DNA from: Gigaspora margarita
Lineage: Eukaryota; Glomeromycota; Glomeromycetes; Diversisporales; Gigasporaceae
Direction of reading: 5' to 3'
Assembly (NCBI GenBank): GCA_009809945.1
Contig: WTPW01000852.1
Span: 237,271-301,270, forward strand
Length of the DNA stretch: 64,000 nucleotides
Shown: one piece after another, positions 9,551 to 19,142 of the stretch
Numbering within the stretch: position 1 is the first letter of the stretch
Layout: each line of letters begins with the position of its first letter
Made by a program: the position numbers and the translations under genes
Notes under the pieces: generated by a model
What the model saw: the letters and a program-made list of their open reading frames with translations, nothing else
Told to the model about the DNA's origin: nothing
Databases searched by the model: none

Positions 9551-11304
9551 AAGGGACATGCTATTTATTAATAATTTTTACTATAATATATGGTCAGAAG
9601 TAGTTATTACATCTATATATTATATTAGGGTTCCTACAAACCTGGATCAAATCAAACTTTAGGCCAGGTTTGTGTTTGATTTGATTTCAAATCAAACCTG
9701 ATCTCAAACTAGCATTAAAAAAAATATATTTGAGTTTGATTTGAAACAAACATTTTAGTTAAATTTGAGTTTGGTTTGGGTTTGAGTTTGAAGTTTGCAA
9801 ACTAGTTTGAGTTTGAATATTGTATATTGCTAAAAATAAGCTACCTCTGAAAATAAACTACCTCCTTTCTTTTGGTCAAGAAATTCAAAAACATCTTTGA
9901 CCTAAAAATAAGCTAACCACGATCAATGAAAGTTGCTATATAGTAAAGTCCAAATTTTACTAAGTAAATCGATTAAAATTGCTTAAGTAAACTTATTCAG
10001 GAGATAAAATATGTGTACTTTAAAATTACAATGAAGTTAAAGAACTTTTTATTAATTATATTTTAATATTTATGATCAAAGAAGAGATTAACAAAATATA
10101 TTCGTTGAAAATAAAAATTAAAAGTCAAATAATAAAAAGTATTCATATTTTGATAAACTTTTCAGAATAGGTGTAGTATAGTCTTCCAAATAAGTTTACT
10201 TAAGTGCCAATAATAGATATACACAGTAGAATTTAGACTTTACTATGTAACTACTATAGATGGTTGACCAAATATTGATTTTATTCAAAAATAAGTAACT
10301 CCAGATATTTTGTGTCCAAAATCGTCCAAAAAGGTAGCTTATTTTCAAAAATATACGGTAATATAATTACTGTATATTTCCAAAAATAAACCACTTCCAA
10401 AAATAAACTACTCGTTCTATTGGTCAAAAAACTCAAAAATGAAGTTGATCCAAAAATAAGCTACCCACGATCAATAAAAGTTGCTATATAGCAAAGTCCA
10501 AACTTTACTAAACAAATCGATTAAAGTCACTTAAGTAAACTTGTTTAGGAGTCAAAATACGCATTCTTTGAAAATTTACAACAAAATTGGAGAACTTTTT
10601 ATTAATTGGTTTTTAATTTTTACATTCAACAAAAAGATTAAAATTTTATTAACAAAATATATTCAATAAATGTTAAAATTAAAAGTCAAATAATAGAAAG
10701 TACTTCTATTTGGATAAATCTTTTAGCATATGTGTAGTTTAGACTCCCAAACAAGTCTATTTAAGTGCTAATAATCGATTTACATAGTAAAATTTAGACT
10801 TTACTATGTAACAACTATTGGTGACTGACCAAAAATTGATTATATCTAAAAATAAGCTACCACGGATTTTTAGTATCAAAAATCATCCAAAAAAGGTATC
10901 TTATTTTTGGAAACATATAGTATATTTTTATATTTTAAACAAGTTTACTTAAATACAAAGTTAGAATTAAGAAACTTGTTTAAAATTTAAAAATATATTT
11001 ATATTATTCAAACTCAAACTAGTTTGCAAAGTTCAAATCAAACTCAAATCAAACTTTGCATGAAATTTGGGTTTGGTTTGAATTTGTTATTTTTTATTTG
11101 AGTTTGATTTGATTTCAAACTTAATGAAATTTATAGTTTGAGTTTGTTTTGATTTGGGTTTTGATCAAACTCAAATCAAACCCAAATCAAACTTCGGAAC
11201 CCTATATTATATTAACTAATTAGAATTAGATAAAGTGATTACACTATATATGGATGGGAATGGCTACTAAGTAAAAAATATCACATGATAAATAGCACGC
11301 TCCT
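9551..11304. mobile_element. PIF/Harbinger-like inverted-repeat element with TAA target duplication
   Basis: The outer ends GGGACATGCTATTTATTA and (inverted) GGAGCGTGCTATTTATCA are inverted repeats. TAA stands on both sides, and unit 3 has the empty site at about 51140 (TTTACTAATGTTG). A 3-bp TAA duplication and G-rich tips fit PIF/Harbinger MITEs. Most of its length is a second element (9627-11203) nested inside it. No transposase seen. Confidence 0.6.
9627..11203. mobile_element. AGGGTT-family inverted-repeat element, 1577 bp, 10-bp TSD
   Basis: Begins AGGGTTCCTACAAACC and ends in the inverted AACTTCGGAACCCT. A perfect 10-bp target duplication, ATATTATATT, flanks it (9617-9626 and 11204-11213). 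Both subterminal arms are iterations of CAAATCAAACTC/GAGTTTGATTTG, over about 190 bp each. Between them are two tandem copies of a ~545-bp block (9826-10366 and 10370-10922), each bounded by AAAATAAGCTACC-type inverted ends. Relatives are at 32596-33593, 37050-39666, 57224-57523 and probably 21737-23188. TSD length suggests Mutator-like (MULE) mobility, but no transposase supports this. Confidence 0.7.
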
Positions 11305-11432
11305 AATATAAAAACACATTTTGCCAAATTATATTGCAAATTTTGCAAGTTACTAATGTCTAATATTATTATACTGTATTAATTTTAGCTTTTTTTTCTT
11401 TTTTATTATTAGTAATATTATTTATTTAATTA

Positions 11433-11614
11433 TAGTCATACCTTTCTAAGTGCACCTCTTCAAGACTATAGAAAAAAAATTAAAAAGTGTGCACTTAAGA
11501 GAGTGTGTGTATTTATAGAAAACAAATTATATAGAGCTTTTATAAATTGGGACTGAACTATACTATGCACTTAAAGAGAATTTATATAATTCATGCACTA
11601 GAGAGGTCTGACTA
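11433..11614. mobile_element. TA-flanked MITE, 182 bp, shared by units 2 and 3
   Basis: Inverted ends TAGTCATACCTTTCTAAG and (inverted) TAGTCAGACCTCTCTAGT flanked by TA. An equal-length copy stands at the paralogous place in unit 3 (51286-51467), so this insertion predates the unit 2/unit 3 duplication. The ends are related to those of the 7024-7779 element (CAGTCAGACCTC). Confidence 0.75.
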
Positions 11615-11861
11615 TATTATTGTTTTTTCTATTTTTGTTTTAAATTTACTACATATTCATAAATACGATAAAGACATTTGAAAAAAATATTATGATCTTC
11701 AGAAGTATTTATGATTATTCAAAAAAATCAATATAAATTTCTAAATATGTAAATTTATTGCTTAGCAAATTAATAATAGTAATATACAAATTTTAGTAAT
11801 ATGTTACTACTATGCAAATTAATAATCAATGTTGATATACAAATTTAGCAATATATACTAC

Positions 11862-12915
11862 AATTATTTTATATTCAACTCTTTCAAATAATCTTTTGTA
11901 CCAAATTTTTCAAGAAGGCTATCCTATGAAACTGTATATTTAATATATAAAATAGGAAACTGGCTCTCTAAATAGTGACTGGAACTTGAGATTATCTATT
12001 GGAGAACTAAAACATTGCAGGAAGAAGAAACCTGGGACATTTCTGAACAGACTTGATAGATGGATTTTCCAATTGTAACTTTAGAGCTATTGAGTAAAGA
12101 AGTAGCAGGTTTAGACCCCAGAGCTTAGTTTTGAGATGTGTTATTATATACAGCATAACTTTTACAAATTCCTTTATATTTGGTAGCTCTGCTTTCTTGT
12201 CCTTTTGCTCTATTGGGGTTTTTCAAAAATTTTTACCAAAAAGTAGGAAAACTAGCTTACTCCCTCCAAAAGATCAGCAGCATTTACTTCTTTCAAATTG
12301 GGTACATTCCCAAATTGGAACTGGTACCATCACAAGTAAGTTTGTAGGCCATATCCAAATAAACAATGAATAATGTATTGGAATCTGGAGGGCATATAAA
12401 AAATTTTTTAGCAAAGTACTTCTCATTTGTATATATAATACTGTAATAGTGTTTAATCTATACAGTGTTATATAATTTTTATTGTCAAGTGTCTAGATGT
12501 AATAGCACCTTAATTTTCTATTTTTTCTTTGCTTTTTTTTTGGGTTTCTTTATTTTATTTTTTTCATTCTGGATATATTTTGGTTTTTTGTTTGTATTCA
12601 TTTAGGTAGTTGTGTTTTGCCCTCTTTAATTTTTTTTCTTTTTTTATTCTTCTTTATGAAAAGCTCAGAGAAGAAGTTTTTGAAGAAGTAGATTATGAAG
12701 AGTTAGCTGAGTACCTTGATTAGTTTTCAAAGAATTATGTGTTTGATCACATGTATGGCTTGGTTGGAGACTAACAAATATTAGTAAAAAAACCATACCT
12801 GAGCACTAGTGAAGTTGCCAAGTAATAGCCTGTATTATCATTAGGGCATAGTTTATATATTTGCTAGTTTATTTAAAACTTCTAATAAAAGTAGTACAAG
12901 GTTGTAAGCAAAAAT
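11862..12915. mobile_element. Unit 2-specific insertion of unknown type, ~1.05 kb
   Basis: Unit 3 runs uninterrupted through this point (GCAATATATACTATTATACAAATT at about 51710), while unit 2 has an extra ~1.05 kb between two copies of ATATATACTAC-like sequence, a likely target duplication. On the plus strand there are short coding-looking stretches, for example 12654-12725, an acidic segment ending LAEYLD and a stop, and around 12000-12130. No family motif is recognised and no terminal inverted repeat is seen. A decayed non-LTR fragment is one possibility. Confidence 0.5.
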
Positions 12916-13022
12916 ATATATATACTACTACTATACAAATTAATAAAATGCAATATGCAAATATGTAATAGTGATTACAATACATATATTAAATAATAAC
13001 ACATGAGTTATTGCAAATATAA

Positions 13023-13880
13023 CCTTTATTAGCAATAACTTTAGTAATATAATTTGGTATACTGTTGATTAAATTCATGAAAATTGATGCATTTAGTCTT
13101 TTTTATTTCTCTAAAAGAACTGTTTTTAATGGTTTATATGGTCTTTATTGCTCATTCTATTTTTTAGTATCTTCTATATATTCTCAATTGAATTTATATC
13201 CAGAGATTGTGTTGCTATAGAAAATGTTGGATATTTTTAGCTCTCATCTATTCTCAAGTATATCTTGATTTATAGATAGGTGAATAATCTTAAAAACTTT
13301 TATATCTTTATGTTCTGCAATTAATTCATATCAGAATGGTATAAAAATTTTTTTTTTAATACTTTTATATATTTTTGTAAATTTATTGTGCTACTGCTAT
13401 TTCTTTATTTCAGAAAAGCCAATAGTCCTTTTTTCTTATTAGCAAAACATTTTATATTATTATACTTCTTCCACTTCTAAATGTTGGTACTCTATAGTAA
13501 GGTTTATATTATCTTCATTTTGTTTTTATATAATATGTATTTACGAACAACTACCAATTTCAATTAATAATTTATTACTAAAAATAATCTTTTGCAATTA
13601 TTTATGCTCTAAATAATATAAACGTTACATTAGATAAGTCATGCCTCAGCTTATTTTTGAGTTAACCTGGTTTCTTGGCAGCTATATATCCCTATATTTC
13701 ATGTTTGTGCAAGATGTTTCTTGTGGTTGTTTGTAAAATATTAATACTATTACTAGTTAAGATTTTATGAAGAGGCAATTTCTATAATTAAATACTACAC
13801 TAATAAGACTTAGTTCATTCTCATTGGTTATAATTGATGGCCTTTCTGAATGTGAAACAGTTTAATACTTCCTCATCGTC
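13023..13880 (-). pseudogene. Decayed Tc1-like transposase, unit 2 copy
   Basis: On the minus strand, fragments in several frames align with Tc1-family transposases and with the better-preserved one at 15165-16139. They include an N-terminal remnant with AAKKPG near 13700-13670, a region equivalent to the SPDxNPIENIW block near 13200 (now SGYKFN then a stop), and a C-terminal LINSIPNYITKVIANKG at about 13075-13023. Stops and frameshifts are frequent. The same remnant is present in unit 3, split into 52370-52645 and 54560-55120 by a later insertion, so it was dead before the duplication. Confidence 0.6.
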
Positions 13881-15164
13881 TAAACCAATTTAAAAAATAG
13901 AATGCTATAGTATGGTCATAGTTTAATGATATAGCAATAAAAGTTATAGTAGCCCCAATGTTATACATTCCAATAATTTATTCTTTTTCAAAGTTGATTA
14001 ATTGAATATTCCTTGACATAGTTGTAGTTAATAATAGTGAAGGTTGCAGTTAATAATTGCAATAAACAACTTGTTTTTTTTCTTTTTTATATATATTGAT
14101 AAATGATTAATAATATGATTAACTTATACAATTTGCATGAATATATAACTAACATATGTACATATACTTATCACATAAATCATGTATACTTTTTGCATAA
14201 AATTATGTTAAGTATTTTCATGTAATTGTGAAATACTTTCTTTCTGAGGTACTGTACCCAACACATTAATAAATCGTCTCTGAGTTTCTCTCACAGTGTT
14301 TAATGAAACTCAGAAAATTATAGAGATATTTAAACAAAATTCTGAATTGAATGTTTCATAAATATGCTCAAAAATTATGTGGTTGGAATACTTGAATGAA
14401 TCAACAATATAATTATAATATTGAGGCAAGGCATGTTACAAGATAGTAAGAGCAAATTGTATGATTTCTAATAAATTATGTGGTATATTTGTACTGGATA
14501 AATTTAATATTAAATTTAAATCTATTATCTCTTTTTTTTTTGTTAAGAAAAATAAATTAGAAACGAAAGCATATCATATAAACATTCAGGAAACCCGCTT
14601 AGGACCACTTTAAACCGATAAAAAATTCGAGTCAAAAGATGCTTCTTTTATGCAACATACTACATGAATTATTATATCAATATGAGATAAGTATAATATC
14701 ACGACGTTTTATTTTATAATTTAAATTAATTTATAGTACAGAATTAAATATGGTTTAATTTTAGTTTTGACAACAAAAGTTCATAGCATTACATGATTCA
14801 TAACATCATTTCTGTCATTTTTACGTTATACTGATACTTTATCATCAGGTTTGATATTATATTTATATACTTTTCGCATCAAATAGTTCTCATACTATTA
14901 AACATCACCAAAAACGAAAATAAATTTGTTATATACAGTAAATATGTATATATATGTGTGTATTTTTTTTAGTTCTAAGGGACGCTGGATAGCGTATAAT
15001 TATGTACAATATCCTATGAAAGTTTATCAAAATTTATGCTAATGTACAATATACGCAAATTACGTATCAGTGTATCGCAATAAACCATTATAAATATATA
15101 AAGAAAAAATATATTTTCACTATTATCAACAAATTATCCTCCTTCGCTATTATTAACTATAACG

Positions 15165-16139
15165 ATGCCTAAAAATACTCAATTAACTGACTTTGGAAAA
15201 GGACAAATTATTGGAATGTTTAATGCTGGAGCTACTTTAGCTTCTATTGCTGAAACAATAGGCCATAATCATGCTACAGTATCTTAATTCTTAAACCGGG
15301 TTAGGGAATGAGAAAGTATTTAACTGCCACGTTCGGGAAGACCATCAAACTTAACTAATGAAAATGAACAAAATCTTATTAATGCAACAATTAATTACAA
15401 TAAGTAATCTCTTCATGAAATATTTAGTAACAATGAATTAATGGTTCATAAGCAATGGCAAGAAAGATTTTACACAAAAATAGAATATGGGACGTATGAT
15501 CGCCAAGAAACCAGGCTTGACGCCAAGATGAGCAGAATTGAGACTCGGCTGGTGTAATGCTCATGTAAACTGGAGTACAAATGATTTGTCTAAAGGTTAT
15601 TGTTAGTGATTTAATATCAGTGACTGTTCACGACGAAATTTCGTATGGAGAAAAAATAAAGACCGCTATAAACCATGCAATACGATGCCAACATTTAGGA
15701 GCAGAAAAAGAGGGGAAAAATTACCGTTTGTTTTTATAAAAGAAAGGAATGGTGGTGACGCAATAAATTCGCAAAGATATGTAGAAATATTGAGGGAAAA
15801 CTTTATACCTTTTCAACGTGAATAAATTGCAAAATTTGGAGATGATATAGTCTTCCAAGGCAATAACGCACCTATTCATTGGGCAAGATATACTCATGAA
15901 TGGATGTAATCTGAAAATATTCAACGTCTTCCATGGCCAGCACAATCTCCGGATATAAATCCGATAGATAATATCTGGAAGATATTAAAAGATCATGTTC
16001 AACAATGAAGACCACACCAACATATGAAACGTTGGAAACAGCACTTTTAAAAGAATGGGAAATGTTTGATGCATTTATTTTCATGAACTTAATAAATAGT
16101 ATGCCAAATCATATATTGCCGAAGTTGTTGCTAATGTAG
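15165..16139 (+). pseudogene. Tc1-family transposase, inactivated
   Basis: The ATG at 15165 opens a helix-turn-helix N-terminus (FGKGQIIGMFNAGATLASIA, then HATVS) that stops at 15285. Further stops and frameshifts follow. Later blocks match the catalytic domain: LGWCNAHVNW, VFQGNNAPIHWAR (usual FQxDNAPxH) and WPAQSPDINPIDNIWKILK, ending with SMPNHI. The second catalytic Asp is read as Asn (GNN in place of xDN), and the third acidic position is Asp (NPIDN) rather than the Glu usual in Tc1. The function would have been cut-and-paste transposition in the nucleus. With several nonsense codons it cannot make the full enzyme. Confidence 0.85.
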
Positions 16140-16249
16140 GTTATGGATGTAGATACTGATACATTTATACTGCTAATCATATTGCTGAAGTTATTGCTAA
16201 TGAAAGTTATGGTAGTAGATACTTATACACTTATACTGCTGATATATAT
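16118..16249 (+). repeat. 66-bp tandem duplication at the transposase 3' end
   Basis: Two direct copies, 16118-16183 and 16184-16249 (GCCGAAGTTGTTGCTAATG against GCTGAAGTTATTGCTAATG). They cover the C-terminal codons (AEVVANVGYG, AEVIANESYG) of the transposase, so the enzyme's tail was duplicated inside the element. Sequence differences show the duplication is not recent. Confidence 0.75.
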
Positions 16250-17057
16250 TCATATTACAATAATTAAATATTTATGTATTGCATATTATTAATTTGCGTA
16301 TTGATAACTAGAGATTGGAACCGCCTAATAATTTTCTTAATCGCTTACTGTATATTTTTAAAGTAAGCACATAACTATAACATACTTATTTTTTTATTGC
16401 GATTCAATTCAATTAGCATTTCCTGCATATGGAGATGAATGTTTATCAAAATACAAGACCGAGTGATAACGAACCAAGGACCAAATATTCGCCAGTCCTA
16501 GTTCTTAAATTATTTGGCATTATTGAGATCTACGATAATATCAGTATTAAGGCATTTGAAGTTTGTGATTAGGTTATTTACAGAAATTCGAATACTGTAC
16601 CAAAACCTAATTTATTATAGAAGTATTAATGTGCTGAAACTACTAGATTCGCGCATTGTTATTAGCCTGGTTTTAAGGTTTTACCAAAGAGCTAAAACTA
16701 GTAATGTTAGTAATGTGGATACTAAGACAATTGAAAAAAATCTAGCCTTTTAATTGTAAAAATAAATTCTGAAACGTAATATAATTATTACGTGGTGCTC
16801 GTGTATGTTTCTACTTCAAGTGATACAAGTAATTCGAACAACTGTGAGCCGAGCATAGATTACGTATAAATTCGCAAAACAAATTTTTTTTTTCCTAAAC
16901 AGGATGCTCTCGTAACACTACAACGCATTATTTCCTTTATGACTTTATATAATACTTACTGTAGTCATGTAATTTATACAGTTATTAATTATACTATCGC
17001 CATAATATATATACATGAACTTACAATAGAAAAGCAATTTATAATAATTTCTTATTT

Positions 17058-17264
17058 AGGCCGCTTAAAGCTGATTAGTTGGTTAACGTAATTCCCGTCT
17101 TCCACAAAAATAAATACAGAAAATCTTCAGTAATAATGTGATTAAATCTGACCAATGAGGTTTAATTAAATGCTCTAGAGTGTATGGGTTGTTTAAATCC
17201 CCCGTCCGCACCTGAAGTCCAAAATATTGACGTTAACCAACTAATCAACTAGAAGCGGCTTATT
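17058..17264. mobile_element. Short inverted-repeat element, GGCCGCTT ends, ~207 bp
   Basis: The left arm GGCCGCTTAAAGCTGATT continues to GGTTAACGT, and the right arm starts ACGTTAACCAACTAATCA and ends AGAAGCGGCTTA; the arms are inverted over about 32 bp. A homologue lies at 56691-56887 in unit 3. Only the outer right tip (CAACTAGATGCGGCC near 1113-1127) remains in unit 1, so the element was partly deleted there. The inner part has no open frame. Confidence 0.65.
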
Positions 17265-17302
17265 ATTGTGAAATACACTTTGATTTACTTATTTAAACGT
17301 GC

Positions 17303-17610
17303 TCAAATCCTTAAATTATCCATCAACGCGTCAACATCGAATTCCACATTAAATTTGTTTTCAACGAATTTGGAATTAATGGCATCTAAAAGTTGATTTC
17401 TCGTGAATACAATTCTAAGAAATTTTTGTTTGACATCACTACCAGCTGCCATACATTCATATCTAAATGATCTTCTAAATCTTTTGGCTTCCCACGTGCC
17501 CAAGGTTTACCACATTTGGATTTTTGCACCACAATGCCCACGATCTTTGAGCTTTTCTTTTGGATATATTCCACACCTCTTTTGGTGGTCATCCAGCTTT
17601 ATTTTTAGAT
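17303..17610 (-). pseudogene. Broken BED-type zinc-finger gene, unit 2 copy
   Basis: Two overlapping minus-strand frames together give one small protein: a Lys-rich start (KKSSKIVGIVVQKSKCGKPW), then ARGKPKDLEDHL, then YECMAAGSDVKQKFLRIVF and DALMDNLRI with a stop near 17303. The Cys-rich start, followed by W-x-R-G and an H-x4-C, resembles the BED zinc finger found in hAT-derived and other Glomeromycotina proteins. A frameshift at the DHL/YEC join separates the halves, and another small deletion lies near the start compared with unit 3. The family assignment is moderate; a DNA-binding role is inferred. Confidence 0.55.
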
Positions 17611-17913
17611 GACATAACTAGAGTTGTAAAATTACTTAACTTTGTATGATTTTGCGTAAGCTTTCGGTAACATAGTTTTCATGAACGGTAATTTGTAAGA
17701 AATGTGATCATACGCTCATATGATTAGCTGGATCATATGTACATCGATTTGATCAGTGAACTTTATGCAAAATCTACTGTAATTCAATAATGCTAGCTAC
17801 GTTTTTCATAGTGCTGGTACTATATATTACGTGTGAAATTTACATGAAATCCATTTTACTGAAACTTACGTAAAATTATATGTATTGTAAGTTTTTAAAT
17901 AAAATATACTATT

Positions 17914-18151
17914 TGGATCTTTCCTATTAAAATAACCCTCCGAGGCTATGTTGACTTTGTAATAAAAATCAAATTTGCCAGCCATCTAGTAATCCAATTT
18001 GAATAAACATTTTTTTTATTTTGTAAATCTCAATAGAATCTAAAATTAAAAAAAAATATATTCAAATTGGATTACTGGATGGCTGTCAGATTTGATTTTT
18101 ATTCACAAAATTAACATAGCCTCGGAAGGTCATTTTATTAGCAAAGATCCC
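17914..18151. mobile_element. Palindromic MITE, 238 bp, 8-bp TSD, unit 2 only
   Basis: The two halves are near-perfect inverted copies of about 105 bp: TGGATCTTTCCTATTAAAAT at the left and ATTTTATTAGCAAAGATCCC at the right, with GCCAGCCATCTAGTAATCC in the arms. Flanks ATACTATT and ATTTTATT give an 8-bp duplication with two mismatches. Units 1 and 3 lack it at the same place, so it is a post-duplication insertion. It would form a long hairpin. Confidence 0.75.
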
Positions 18152-18154
18152 ATT

Positions 18155-19140
18155 TTATTTTTATTACATCACTAACATTACTGCATCAATAAATGATATA
18201 TCAATTATACTTTATTACTTTCGCACTTGTGATATTTATTTTTTTGAGTTTAGGCATTGACCATTAGTTGTGGTATGAATTTTAGATTTAGGCATTGCTG
18301 CATGAAAAATTCAAGTAGAAATAATTTCTACGGCATGTATAATCCAAGATATTGCGGGCATAAGTTACTTAAAATACCGTATTAATCACATCCTCATATG
18401 TATCCGAAAAAATTTAAAGCAAAAAGATAACAAATTTGTTTTAGTATATTTATGAGAAATTACTTATTTTTTAATACATTATCGAAAAATTCTCTTACAA
18501 GTACAATTGTGAAAATTTCCTACTGCCCTATACTTCATGGACCAGCCCGTTCTGCTTTACTCGGTTCGCTTATTGAACAATAAAAACAAGAGAATAAATT
18601 ATATACAAAACTTTCAATTTTGCATTATAGTGGATCATCATTTTTAAAAGGATAATATTATTAGCTAATCTGATCGTAAAGGCAAAAAAGCAATGCCATA
18701 ATATAAGAATAATTAACATTACAATTAGAATGAAACTCTCACGATTATTTCGCACGAGACTCTATCGCATAGCTTCTCGCATGTCATATGATAATACTTC
18801 ATTTTAAATTATATGCTAATCAAATAGTTTATCTTGCACTAGGCATGAGGTCATCACACATAAGTTACGCAAAATCACGGGCACGATAGCTTTAATCTCG
18901 CGCGAAATATCAATATACTTCTAATTACTACGGTAACAAAATATTCATACTTGAGAGCAATCATATTTTGAAAGTAAGTGGTGTAATACTATTATTAAAC
19001 TGCTATCCGGACTTTACAATCAATTTATCTTTTCTGGGCAAAGTGTTTATTAATTTTCAAAGAAATTACATTGACGCTCTATTTTATTTATCATGTATGC
19101 TAACTTGTCTAAAACTAATAAAAAAAAAAGAAATTATAGA
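18155..19140. other. Conserved non-coding flank 3' of F-box gene 2
   Basis: This matches 1720-2590 and 57590-58560 almost base for base, and no gene is visible. Small open frames on both strands (for example 18570-18755 and 18968-19159) are not kept open in the other two copies, so they are treated as chance. Confidence 0.6.
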
Positions 19141-19142
19141 CA

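Larger units (their letters stand above)
14936..16350 (+). mobile_element. Tc1/mariner element, 1415 bp
   Basis: The termini begin CAGTAA at both ends (inverted on the right as TTACTG) and are flanked by TA (14934-14935, 16351-16352). Subterminal parts include related inverted segments such as TACGCAAATTA. Length and TA target fit Tc1/mariner. Unit 3 lacks it: the sequence there passes from the block matching 14870 straight to the block matching 16448 (at about 56078-56095), together with some extra flanking sequence lost or gained. Confidence 0.8.
6960..16445. other. Unit 2 of the segmental duplication, part upstream of F-box copy 2
   Basis: Blocks 6960-7023, 7780-8111, 9363-9550, 11306-11855 and 12925-14880 follow in the same order as 40369-40654, 47126-47245, 50954-51150, 51150-51720 and 51730-56080. 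For example, GGATAAAAACTTGTAGTATATC in unit 3 matches GAATAAAAACTTGTAG in unit 2. The gaps between blocks in either unit are insertions listed separately. The comparison gives empty sites, which makes the insertion calls firm. Confidence 0.75.

Noticed and set aside
16514-16753. 79-codon plus-strand frame in unit 2
   Set aside because: The paralogous sequence at 56150-56400 has a one-base deletion that destroys the frame, so it is not under constraint.
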